Shown here one piece after another: positions 38,201 to 50,300 of a DNA stretch of 64,000 bases (positions within the stretch are counted from its first letter, which is position 1; the number at the start of each line of letters is the position of its first letter). The notes under the pieces are model-generated. The model saw only the letters and a program-made list of their open reading frames with translations. It made no database searches and was not told the DNA's origin. The DNA is taken from NCBI RefSeq assembly GCF_001278705.1, contig NZ_CP012600.1, forward strand, positions 1,178,190-1,242,189. The letters are read 5' to 3'. Made by a program: the position numbers and the translations under genes. Source of the DNA: Bacillus gobiensis. GTDB taxonomy: Bacteria; Bacillota; Bacilli; Bacillales; Bacillaceae.

Positions 38201-38357
38201 AAAATGCGTGATTGCCATTACTCATGACGACAGGTATTTCCATCTTGCCGACAAAGTGATCAAGATGGAGAGAGGCAAAGTGGCAGGAGATGAAGATACT
38301 TACGTAAAATCGTTTGAACATCGAAAGGAGGAGCTTTCAGATGGCAAAATTGGATAA
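35223..38357 (+). CDS. S12-type prodrug peptidase fused to an ABC exporter
   Basis: 1044 residues from ATG 35223. An N-terminal signal or anchor (MVLIVLAVIVHGQMAFG) is followed by a beta-lactamase-like peptidase domain: S94-N-T-K97, Tyr189 in DYASMNYD and H329-A-G. Three membrane helices follow (about 385-480), then a six-helix exporter core and an ABC ATPase with GGNGSGKST (about 853), signature STGQRKR (about 944) and Walker B HLFDEW (about 963). This domain order is that of the D-asparaginyl peptidases that cut acyl-D-Asn from NRPS prodrugs (ClbP-like peptidase plus ABC part, as in ZmaM). Its place right after the Asn-E module supports this. The exporter half resembles cyclic-peptide exporters. 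The last 17 bases overlap the next gene. Confidence 0.9.
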   Translation: MNRIKMVLIVLAVIVHGQMAFGIQLANAEESNLPEGYEKQLDEMIEKQMQESKIPGMSVVIMKGDQSVYQKGFGYSDLNSNKRVTERTLFEIGSNTKAFTGLAIYQLAEQGLIDLNEPIKSYLPWFHMKYEGNENVDITIEQLLHHTSGIPFRTIGDIPAATGNEALEQTVRKVVNQNLESDPGEQFDYASMNYDILGLVIQKVTNQSYESYIENQILKPFEMGNTYLSRQQAAQHDMAKGYKISFLQPREYDAPMYRGNMPAGYVISNADDMEKWLRIQLGTYSLPESEQEAVQKTHIPNRSVAPSSDGSSYAGGWEVYQSGSGEISHAGSNPNFSSFLVFRPEEKLGVAVMANMNSDYTQAIGQGIIDFLMEKEPVTGTSDMYKSVDAFSFTVLLFLIPFSCLTLYFICRTIVQLFQKKRMLEKNRLKRIGVPLISFLFILIAAYAIYQIPSVFFPGLTWDFVNVWAPVSMSLAAWVTLAGIVLFCFYLSLITIYPQDKKKNFFPLFVLSVTSGFGNAMIIFIINEALIREAHSNSNLILYFVLGIITYVLAQKLVRTQLITLTNNLIYEKRLSLIDNILNNPYEKLERMETEKIQTTLNNDTEAISNHAPTIITGLTDSITLLCCLVYLGVINVYGLLISIGVIFIAAGLYYLAGRSANKLWEQTRNIQNTFFRYINDLIGGYKEISIGTPKRREFREDLKESCSEYKDKRILGGLKFANVFIIGELLFVVVIGAVTFLFPILFKDVQSEFLQSYVFVFLYMTGPINSILNAIPNAIQMRISWKRIKAFSNDLSDSKVQKDARDPLKPSWPMVMELRDISYQYDRENGDFFQVGPIDVQVKSGEIVFITGGNGSGKSTLAKLITGLYSPKKGSIFINNQKVRPDELGDLYSAIFSDYYLFSKVYGIDCSSKEEEINSYLKRLAIHEKVYIQDGKFSTTKLSTGQRKRLALLISYLEDKPVHLFDEWAADQDPEFRHFFYMDLLPELKAKGKCVIAITHDDRYFHLADKVIKMERGKVAGDEDTYVKSFEHRKEELSDGKIG

Positions 38358-41300
38358 ACAAAACGTAGAAGACATTCTCAGCCTAATACCGATACAAGAA
38401 GGGATGTTGTTCCATTACTTAAAAGATCCTCACAGTGATGAATATTTCGAACAGATATGCTTACAAATGTCAGGCGAAATAAACATCCCATTCTTTACAA
38501 AAGCCTGGGAGTCCGTTATCCAAACAAATGAACAGCTGAGGACTTTGTTCCGTTGGGAAAAAGTAGGAGCTCCTGTTCAGATCGTATTGAAAGAACATAA
38601 ACCGAATATCGAAATCATCAATCTTCAGCACCGCGATGAAAAAGAAAAGCGGGACATGCTTGAGACAATAAAAATCAATGATCGTGAAAAGAAATTCGAT
38701 CTTCGCGAGGTCCCCTTTAGGATCACGATTTGCAAATTAGCAGAAGAACAGTATGAAATGATTCTCAGTCATCATCACATCCTGTATGACGGCTGGAGCA
38801 ACGGGATCATTTTGAAAGAATTTATCAATGCTTACCAATGCCTCACAGATTCAGAAACTTACAAACTTCCAGCCAAAAAGAAATATAAGGAGTTTGTGAA
38901 ATATCTAAAGTATCAGGACAAAGACAAGCAAAAGACGTATTGGCAAGGGTATCTAAAAGGGTTTGACTCACAAACAAAGCTGGAAACGAAAAAGAGAACA
39001 GATCAATCGATCAGAAATGATCGCCATTATCGCATTCGCCTCTCCAAGAGGAATCTGGAAGAATTCGCACAAAAACATGAGGTCACACTAGCTGCGCTTC
39101 TGTACAGTCTGTGGGGAATTGTCCTGCAAAAAAACAATAATAGTGATGATATTGTCTTTGGCTCAACGATATCCGGCCGGGCCGGGACCTTTCAAGGAAT
39201 TGAAGAAATGGTCGGATTATTTATCAATACTATTCCGTTGCGAGTAAAAAGAGAACTAGGCGAGACGTTTGCAGAGCTTGTCAAATCGGTCAATCGGGCC
39301 ACACAGGATTGGGAAGTGTATGGTCACTCGTCTCTAACAGATATTCAAAGATATAGTGAATTGGATGAGAAAACAGATCTCTTTGACACGATTGTCGTCT
39401 TTGAAAACTACCCTCTCGACCAGGCCGTTTTGAGCAAAAAAAGCAGCATCGTTTTCCAATCCTTTTCCGCTTTTGAGATGACGAATTATGGGCTATCGAT
39501 CAGCATTCATGCGTTTAATGATATCGAGGTAGCTTTTAGCTACAATGATCAATTGTATGACGAAAGAACAATCAAGCGGCTGGCTGAGCACTTCGCTTTG
39601 ATAAGTGAGGAAGGCCTCAAACATCCTGAAAAGCCGGTCGATCAAATAGAAATTGTATCTGCTGACGAGAAAAAGCAAATTCTTTGGGATTTTAACGATA
39701 CAGAGAGAGTCTACTCCAGTGAGATGACGATTGCCGAGTTATTTGAACAGCAAGCAGCAAAAACTCCGAACAATGTTGCCGTTGTCGATCAGGACAGGGC
39801 AGTTACGTATAAGCAATTAAATGAAATGTCTAACAGCTTAGCGAACGTGCTCCTGAAGAAAGGAATAAAGAAAGGCGAAATTGTCGCCTTTATAACGGGC
39901 CATTCCATTGAAATGGTAGCGGGAATGATTGGTGTTTTGAAAGCGGGCGCAGCATATGTACCAATTGATCCGGAATATCCTGCATCGCGGATACGTCTGA
40001 TGCTGCAGGACAGTGGTGCCAGGTTTGTATTGACAGGCGAGTCTGACAACAATGTTTGTGAGCCATTTGCTGAGGACTCCATCCTGTACGTATATGACAG
40101 CAGGTTGTTTTTTGGTGAGACAACTCACCCAAGAATCGCTCAAAATCCGAACGACTTGTTTGCTGTTTTTTACACGTCAGGAACGACAGGAAAACCAAAA
40201 GGTGTCATGATTGAACATCGAAGCGTGGTCAATCTGATTCAATGGTTTGGTGAAACCTATGAAATAACGGAACACACGAATCTTTTGCAAGTCACCAATT
40301 ATGTCTTTGATCCGACAATAGAGGATTTTTTCGGTACGCTTTTATACGGAGCCACGTTACATATAGCTGAAAAAGATCTCATATTAGACAAAGAGCGTTT
40401 CTGTGATTATGTCGATCAACACCAGATCCATATGATTAATTTTATCCCGACTGTATTAAAAGAATTATTGTGCCATGACCGGAAATTAACGAGCCTGCGC
40501 GCGGTCATCTCAGGTGGGGAAAGATTGGAAGAATTATTGAAGGATGAGTTCATCCAGAGAGGATACACCCTCTATAACAACTATGGGCCGGCAGAAACAA
40601 CAGTTGATGCCTTAAGTGTGAAATGCTCAGAAGCAAAAGTATCGTTAGGCAAACCAATTGCAAATGTCAGATGCTACATCCTCGATAAAGACCAAAACCT
40701 CAGCCCCATTGGTGTCACAGGCGAATTGTATATCGCAGGAGCAGGTGTGTCGAGAGGGTATTTGAATATGCCTGAAGCAACAAACGAAAATTTCATGATG
40801 GATCCTTTCCGGACTGGTGACAGGATGTATAAAACCGGCGACTTGGGAAGGTGGCTTCCAAATGGAGAAATTGAATTTCTAGGAAGAGCGGATCATCAGG
40901 TGAAAATCAGGGGATATCGGATTGAACTTTCTGAAATTCATCAAGTGCTTGTGAAACTCAAAGACATTCAAGATGCGGCAATCATAGATTGGGAATTGGA
41001 TTCGGGCAAAAAAGTACTCTGCGCCTATCTCATTGCAAATGAGCCGATCCATGTAAATCAGATCCGAGAATATGTATCCAATGAATTACCAGATTATATG
41101 GTTCCGGCTCATTATATCCAGATGGACAAACTGCCATTGACATCGATAGGAAAGCTTGATCGAAAGAAGCTTCCTGCGCCAGTAATCGGTACAGCTAAAT
41201 ATGTGGCCCCATCCAATAAGATCGAAGAAGAGTTGGTAACGATTTGGTCTTCTGTTTTAGGCATGGAAAAAGACGCAATCGGAATTGAGGATAACTTTTT

Positions 41301-44300
41301 CGAACTGGGCGGAGATTCCATTCTGAGTATTCAAGTTGCAGGTAAAGCACTTCAAAAGGATATCGAGATCACCGTAAGCCAAATGTTTCAATATCCTACG
41401 ATCGCCGAGCTCGCAGCACATGTGGAAAAGAAAGAAAGTACCCTGGGTGATGGGGAAGAGATCGTCGAAACGGGAGAAGTGCTGCTTACTCCGATCCAAA
41501 AGTGGTTCTTTGAACAAAAATTGGATAACTATCATCACTGGAACCAATCCGTATTATTGGAAACACAGCCAGGTATGAAGTCCGGTCTGTTAAGAGAAAG
41601 CTTTCAGCGACTGACACGTTATCACGATAGTTTCAGGCTTCGTTATTTCGAAAGAAACGGAGAGTGGGTGCAAAGTTATTTCGAGTCTCATGAGCATGTC
41701 CGATTTGACGTACATCGATACGACGAAACGGCTGATTCCATGAATGACGTGTTATCCGATTTGCAGAATGGCTTGAATATCACCAATGGTCCATTGATTC
41801 GGGCGGCGTATTTTGATTTTGGAGATCAGCAAAAAGGAAAGCTGTTTATCACGGCTCATCATCTGATTGTCGATGGATATTCATGGCGGATCATGTTGGA
41901 TGACCTGCAGGCGATTTATGAGCAGCTTATAAACAAAAGATCTGGTAGTCTGCCCTCGAAGAGCCTTTCCTTTAAAAAATGGTCGGATGATCTTTACGAA
42001 TATGCACGTTCGGATCAATTAAAAGACGAGCTCGGCTTTTGGCTTGAAAATACACCAGCTGACCTTAAACCGGTACCTGTCGATTTGGAAGGCGGGCTTA
42101 ATATTGAAAAGTCAGCCCGTACCATCACTCAAATAATGACGGAGGAAGAAACGAATGATTTATTATACGCGGCAGGCGGCAATACAAAAATAGATGATAT
42201 TCTCCTTTCTGCTCTTTCCTTGACACTAACCAACTGGACTGGAAAAACCTTGGTCGACTTAGAAGGGCATGGAAGACAACCCTTGCTGAAAGAACACGAT
42301 CTATCTCGAACGGTAGGATGGTTCACCTGCGTCTATCCAATCGTCTTAGGTGACATGGATCAAGAAAAAAATATGGCGGACGTATTAAAACAAGTAAAGG
42401 AACGATATCGAAGCGTACCAAACGGCGGGATTGGGTATGAAATTTTATTCTATTTGGCAGACAAAGGGGTCCGAGACCAAATTGCAGATAAGCCAAGGCC
42501 GCAAATCAGCTTTAACTATTTAGGCCAGTTTACGCAAAACTTGTCGAAGCATTCGTTATTTACCCTTTCCGAAGTGAATACGGGACCGGCGCGTGATCCG
42601 AATGGAATCAGAAGCCATTTACTTGAAATTGATTGTATGGTTGTCGAGAAAAAGCTGTCGATCGAATGGAAATATAGCGCCAATTCCCATTTGCCTGTTA
42701 CGATTCAATGTTTAGCAAGCGACTTTGTTGATCAATTAAAACATTTTATCAGATATTGCAAGACACTTAACCAGTCGTATTTAACTCCTTCCGATTTCCC
42801 GCTAGCTATCATTGACCAGAAGAAACTTGACGAGTTGGCGGAGGACTATCAAACCATAGAAGATATCTATCAGCTTTCGCCTGTCCAGCAAAGCATGATT
42901 TTTCATCACATCTATTCTCCGGATTCATCCGTAACGGTGGAGCAAACCGTATTTTCGATTGAATCTAAATTGAATGTTCAAGTATTTGAAAGGGTATGGC
43001 AAACGATACTAGAACGTCATGAAAGCTTGAGAACTTCCTACCATTGGGAGGGATTGGACGAGCCTGTCCAGATGATTCATAAACATTGTGAAGTTCCTTT
43101 TCAATTCTTGGATTGGACAACCCTTTCTGAGGATTCGCAAAAGCTGGAGCAACTGATAGCGGACGATAGAAAGAAGGGATTTGATCTTTCGAAACCTCCG
43201 CTTATGAGAATTTTGGTTATAAAACGGAGCGAATCTTCCTATGAGGTCATTTGGACGCATCATCATCTTCAGCTGGACGGCTGGTGCAATAGTATTCTTT
43301 TTAAGGAAATCGGAATGCTCTATGAAGCCTACTGCAAAGGTGAAACGATAAATTTAGGGAAAGCACGTTCCTTTAAAGATTATATAAATTGGCTGCGCAG
43401 ACAAGATACGAAGAAAGCTGAACAATATTGGCGAAAAACGTTAGAAGGATTCAAAACGCCAATCCGGTTTCAAACGATATTCCCTGTTAAAGAAGGAACA
43501 GAATCAGCTGGTTTTGGAAATGTTGCTTTCGATGTATCTCAAGAAACACAGCAGCAAATCCAATCCTTTGCCAGAATGAACAGGGTCACACTCAATACGT
43601 TGATTCAGGGTGCATGGGCTATTCTGTTAAATCGGTATTCAGAAGAGATAGATATTACATTTGGTGTTACCTCATCTGGCCGACCTGCTGACTTAAAAGG
43701 TTCAGATTCGATGATCGGCTGCTTTATGAACACTCTTCCTTTCAGAGTTACCGTCAATCATGATTCAAATTTGATAACGTGGCTAAAACGTTTGCAATGG
43801 AAGCAGGCTGAAATGCGCCAATTTGAGTATACTTCGCTTGCCGATATCCGAAGTTGGAGTGATATGCCAAGGAATTCGCCACTTTTTGATCTTTATGAAA
43901 GCATTGTAATCGTGGAAAATTATCCGTTTGATGCTTCGTTGAAGGATGGAATTGGCCCTCTACAAGTAAAATCGATCCAAGTAGAGGAACAAATGGATTA
44001 CCCGTTAGTCGTTTATTGCAACCTTCAGCCAGAGCTCCATTTTAAGCTTTTATTTGATCATCGATTTTTAGATGAGACAGAGGCCAATCAAATCCTTTCA
44101 CATTTTGTTCACATTTTATCGGAAATGATAGGAACAGGAGACAGTGCGGTAGGCAGCATCCTGATGATTTCGGAAAAAGAGCACAAGTCTCTCTTGACCT
44201 GCAGCAATCCAGAACCGATGGATTACCCGAAAGACCTTTGTTTTCACGATTTGTTTGCCGCAAGGGTGCAATTAAGGTCCGATCATCCTGCCATTTTACA

Positions 44301-47300
44301 GAATGGAGAACGTTTATCTTACAAAGAGCTGGACATCCTCTCAAACAAGCTGGCTCATAGGCTCATAAAGCTGGGGGTCGGGCCTGATATTCCTGTAGGG
44401 ATGTACGTCGAACGTTCGATTAAAATGGCTGTCGGAATCGTAGGCATTTTAAAAGCGGGAGGAGCCTTTCTGCCGATTGACGCTGATTATCCAGGAGACA
44501 GAGTAAACATGATGCTGACGGATGCCCGAGTACCTGTGCTCCTTACAGACTCTGTTCTCAGTGAAAAGGTCCGAGGCTTTCAAGGCCGGATGGTTTTCCT
44601 TGATACGGAATGGGAATCCGTGCAAAAAGAGCCGGAAGATCAACCGTTGTCAGAGGTTAAATCGAAAAACCTGGCATACGTGATCTATACTTCCGGTTCT
44701 TCGGGAAAACCAAAAGGCGTAATGATGCCGCATGAAGCTGTTGTAAGCCATTCTATTGATCTGATGAAACGATATGAGCTCACGCCGGAGGATCGGGTTC
44801 TTCAGTTTTCTTCAATAAGCTTTGATATTTCGCTTGAACAAATATTTACGACACTGGCTGCGGGAAGTGCTCTCGTTCTACGGGATAAGCAAATTTGGAC
44901 TCCTCACCAATTTTCGCAAAAGTGCATGGAATACGGGCTTTCAGTCGTGAATCTTCCGACTTCTTATTGGGGCGAAATTGTACAAGAATGGCAGATACGA
45001 CCGAAGATGATTCCAGAAGGTGTGCTAAGACTCGTCATCGTCGGAGGAGAACAAATGTCGGCGGAGAAAGTAGGAGTTTGGGAAAGCCTTCCTTTAAATG
45101 ATATTACGCTATTAAACGCGTATGGACCTGCGGAAACAGCAATGACAAGCACGTTATATCACGTCTCCGGCAAAGGAACGAAGAGTGCCGGGTTAAGATT
45201 TATTCCAGTGGGCAAACCGCTTGCAAACAGAAGAATCTATATCCTTGATGAACAAATGAGGCCACAGCCTATCGGGGTAAAAGGAGAAATATACATCGGC
45301 GGCATTCCCTTGGCAAGAGGCTATCTCAATAAGCCTGAGATGACGCGGGACAAGTTTATTCAAGATCCGTATTATCACGGATACGGAGACAGACTGTATA
45401 AAACCGGTGATCTCGGTAAACGGCTTGCAGATGGCAATATTGAAGTACTGGGACGAAAAGATGACCAAATAAAGGTTAGAGGACACAGAATTGATATTGG
45501 AGAAATTGAGGTTGTTTTAAACCGGTTTGATCCAATAAAAGATACAGTTGTTATCGCGAAGCATGGGGCAGCAGGCGAGATGTATCTGGCTGCATATTAC
45601 GTAGCAGCCGCTTTAACTGAACCGTCTAACATTAGAAATTTTTTGCGGCAAAAACTGCCTGAGTATATGATTCCTTCCTTCTTCATACAGCTCGATCAAT
45701 TTCCGCTCAGTCCAAATGGCAAAATTGATCGAAGGGCGCTTGCAACAAAGGAAATTGAGTCAGATATTGTTTCAGAATATGAAATACCAATCAATGATAC
45801 ACAATTAAGACTTGTACACATATGGGAGAGATTATTAAAAACAGACAGAATCGGGATCACTCACCATTTCTTTGAAATTGGCGGCCAATCATTAAAAGCG
45901 ATTACTCTCGTTTCGGAAATTCACAGAGAGTTTGACGTTGAGCTGCCACTGGTGAAAATATTTGAAGGACCTACCATCAAAGAGCTGTCTGTGCTAATCG
46001 AAGAAATGACGGAGAAGAAAGCAACGTATCAAGCAATTCAGCCAGTTGAAGAAAAAGAGTACTATCCGATGTCAGCCGCTCAAAAACGGATGTATATCGT
46101 CAGCCAGTTAGAGGGTGCAGGCACAAACTACAATATTACCGGTGCTGTGATGCTAAGCGGCAACGTCGATGTCCAGCGTATTGAAGAAGCGTTTCAAGCG
46201 TTAGTTGACCGGCATGAAAGTTTGCGAACAACGTTTGAACAGGCGGATGGCCAAATTATTCAAAGAATCCATCAGAACGTGGAATGGAGCATGCAGCATT
46301 TCTATGCGAATGAACAAAATTTGGAACATGTTGTTGCCGATTTTATTCAACCATTTGATTTAAAAGAGGGTCCGTTGTTCAGAGCTGCAATTGTCGAAAT
46401 GTCACCATCACGATACGTACTCGTTTATGATATGCACCATATTGTATCCGACGGGTTATCCATTGCCATTTTGATTAACGAATTTGTCAGTCTCTATCAA
46501 AAAAAATCCTTACCGGAGGTTCGCATCCAATATAAAGATTTTGCAGCGTGGCAGAATAACAAACTTGAATCCGGTTTATTACACTCTCAGGAAGAATACT
46601 GGCTACAAACATTTGCAGGGGAAATACCTCTGTTGGATCTGCCAACCGATTATCGAAGGATAGATAAACCGATATCTAAAGGCGGGAGTGTAACGTTCGA
46701 TCTTGAGAGTCACCGTACATCTCAATTAATGCAGATTTCAAACGAAACAGGAGTTACGCTCTACTCGGTATTACTCTCTGCATTCAATGTTTTGCTCTCT
46801 AAATACAGTGGACAGGAAGATATTGTCGTTGGAACACCTGTAGCTGGCAGATTGCACGCTGAATTGGAACATGTGGTAGGAATGTTCGTCAATACGCTGG
46901 CTCTTAGAAATTACCCGGATGCAAAAAAGGCGTTTGACATCTTTGTGAAGGAAGCAGCCGATCAAACCGTACAAGCACTTGAACATCAAGAGTACCCGTT
47001 TGAGGTGTTAGTTGATAAATTGCAGCTGCAAAAGAATGGAAACCGTCATCCGTTGTTTGATGTGATGTTTGCCTTTGAAAATGTCGACGAAGCTAAGGCG
47101 AATTTAAAAGATTTTGAGATCACTCCATATGAATATACGAATCGAACGACAAAATTTGATTTGGAGCTTAAAGTAACTGAACAAGAAGGAAACCTTCACT
47201 TTATTTTTGAATACAGGACCGGTTTGTTTCAGAGAGACACGATTGAACGAATGGCAGAACATTTCGTGAAAATCATTGAGGTAATCATAGCTGATATCAC

Positions 47301-50300
47301 TGTTCTGATCGGGGAGATTGACCTCGTTACAGAAGAAGAAAAAAATAAGATCATCGCCTTTAATGACACGGATACTATGTATAAGAAAGAAATAAAGATC
47401 AAAAGTCTATTTGAAGAACAGGTGGTTAAATACCCGCAAAAAAGAGCCGTCGTATTTGGCCAGAGAGAACTGACGTACAAGGAATTAAACGAGAAAGCAA
47501 ACCAGCTTGCCAGGTACTTAATCAAGAAGGGGGCAGGGCCGAATAGGGTAATCGGTCTACTGGCCGAGCCTTCGATCGAAATGGTTGTGGGATTATGGGG
47601 CATTATGAAAAGCGGAGCAGCTTATCTGCCTATTGACCCTGAGTTTCCAGATGAACGCATAAAGGGCATGATTGAGGATAGCGGCGCTATTGCTCTTTTG
47701 ACACAATCTCATTTATTACACTCTAAGAATAATTACAACGTTGATGTCATAGAATTGGACATGGAAGCAATATTAGCAGAGGATATCTCAAATCCGGAAA
47801 ATAATGGTGCAGCGCATGATACGCTATATATTATTTATACATCCGGTACGACAGGCACTCCTAAAGGGGTACCAATAAAAAATCAAAGCTTGGTCAATTA
47901 TATTTCATGGTTTACCCGCGTGGCTGAGATCACGTCTAGCGCAAAAACGATGCTGTTGTCTTCCTTTGCATTTGATTTAGGATATACAAGTTTATATTCC
48001 GCTTTATTGAACGGGGGAGAGCTGCACATCGCTCCAAAGGAATGCTATACGGTGCCAGAGAAGTTACTCGCGTATTTGATAGACCAGAAGATAAGCTATA
48101 TCAAATTGACTCCTTCGCTATTTTCCCATTTGATTAACGCCCGCATGCTTGAGGACGAGCAATATCGTATGGTGTTAAAGCTCGTCGTTTTGGGCGGGGA
48201 AGAGGTGAGGCAAGCGGATATAGCCAAGTTTAATAGATTGTATCCGGACACTGAGATCATGAATCATTACGGTCCGACAGAGGCGACAATCGGCTCAATC
48301 GCCCATAAATTTAATTTTGCAAATTTTGATAATCAGAGAATAATCATTGGAAAACCGATTGATAACGCCAAAATATTCATCCTGGATAAAGATCAGAAAC
48401 CAGTGCCAATCGGTGTACCCGGGGAAATCTGCATTTCTGGAACTGGGCTTTCAGAAGGCTATCTGAATCAACCGCAGTTAACTAAAGAAAAATTTATCGA
48501 AACTTCTATTTTTGGCCAAAAGAAAATCAAACTGTATAAAACCGGGGACATCGGCAGGTTCACGTCTGACGGAGAAATTGAATTCATTGGCAGAATGGAT
48601 CATCAGGTGAAAATTCGCGGATATCGAGTAGAGCCGGGAGAAGTGACAACGATACTGCTGCAGCATCATTCAGTGAAGGATGCAATCGTCGTTCCTAAAG
48701 ACGATATTCTTTATGCATATCTTGTGTTAAAAGAGGGAGAGAACGGCTCGGGAATAAGAGATCACCTTTTACGTAAAATTCCTTATTATATGATGCCGTC
48801 TTGTTTTATTAGGCTGGATCAGATACCACTGACTCCGAATGGTAAGCTTGACCGCACAGCCCTTCCGGAAAAGGCAGATGCTTCAGTGATAGACGCTGAT
48901 TTTGAATGGCCAAAGGACTCTACTGATCAAAAGATCGCACAAATATGGGAAGAAATCCTTGAAGTTGAACAAATCGGCCTGAATCATTCCTTTTTTGAAA
49001 TGGGCGGAAATTCATTAAAATTAATGATCGTAACCGGAGAAATTCAAAAGGAATTTAACGTAACAATTCCATTGCGAGAATCATTCAAGGCACCAACTGT
49101 CAAAGGGATGAGTGAATTTGTAAAAAATGCATCAGAATCGATCTATTTCTCGCCAGAGCCATTAGAAAAGCATAAATACTATGAACTTTCATCTGCACAA
49201 AAAAGGCTGTATGCTCTTTCTCAGATGGAAGGGATCGGCACAAGTTACAATATGCCAAGAGCAACCTTAATCGAAGGCGAAATCAACCTGGACAAACTGG
49301 AAGAAGCTTTTGTTGAAATGATTAACAGGCATGAGGCATTGCGAACTTCATTTGAGGTAATAGAGGGGGAGCCGAATCAGCGAATCCATGAGAAATCGGA
49401 ATTCACAATCAATTACGCTGTTTTAGATCAAAATGTATATCCCGATCCAATGGAAGAGATGCATGAGGGATGGGCGCAACTTATTGATCAATTGATCCAA
49501 CCTTTTGATTTAAAAAAAGCACCTCTTGCAAGAGTTTTTCTGTTTCGCTTAGGTTCGGATAAACATGTCATGCTGACAGATATGCACCATTTGGTTTCCG
49601 ATGGTTATTCAGTCGATATTATGCTTCAAGAATTATTAAAAATCTATCAAGGTCACAAACTGCCGGACATTCACATCCAATATAAAGAATTTGCTGGCTG
49701 GCAAAGCAAGTTTTTAAAGACTGAAATCGCAAGGAAACAAGAAGAATATTGGCTGGATGTACTTACTGGAGATCTTCCAGTTCTGAACCTGCCTACGGAC
49801 TTTCCTAGACCAGAGGTGCAAAGCTATGAAGGTGACAGTGTGATTTTTGAAACAAGCGAGGAATTAAAAAAACGGTTGGACAAGCTTTGTTTGGATACGG
49901 ATACGACGCTGTATATGATTTTATCAGCAGCCTACAGTATTTTATTATCGAAGTATTCGTCGCAGGACGATATTATTGTAGGAACGCCGATATTAGGGCG
50001 TACGCATCCTGATTTTAAACAAACGATCGGGCTGTTTGCAAATACTATTGCAATTAGAAGCTTCCCAAAAAGAGAGAAATCATTTGCAGCTTTCTTAACA
50101 GAAATGAAGGAGCATTTGCATCAAGCATACGAAAACCAAGATTATCAGATTGATATGCTTATTGATCAATTGCATATCAAAAGAGAGCCGGGGAGAAATC
50201 CGATATTTTCGACGATGTTTGCTTATCAAGAAGGTAATGACAAACAAAATATGACCGAAAATATAAAAATGACACCTATTGAATATAGAAATAAGATGTC

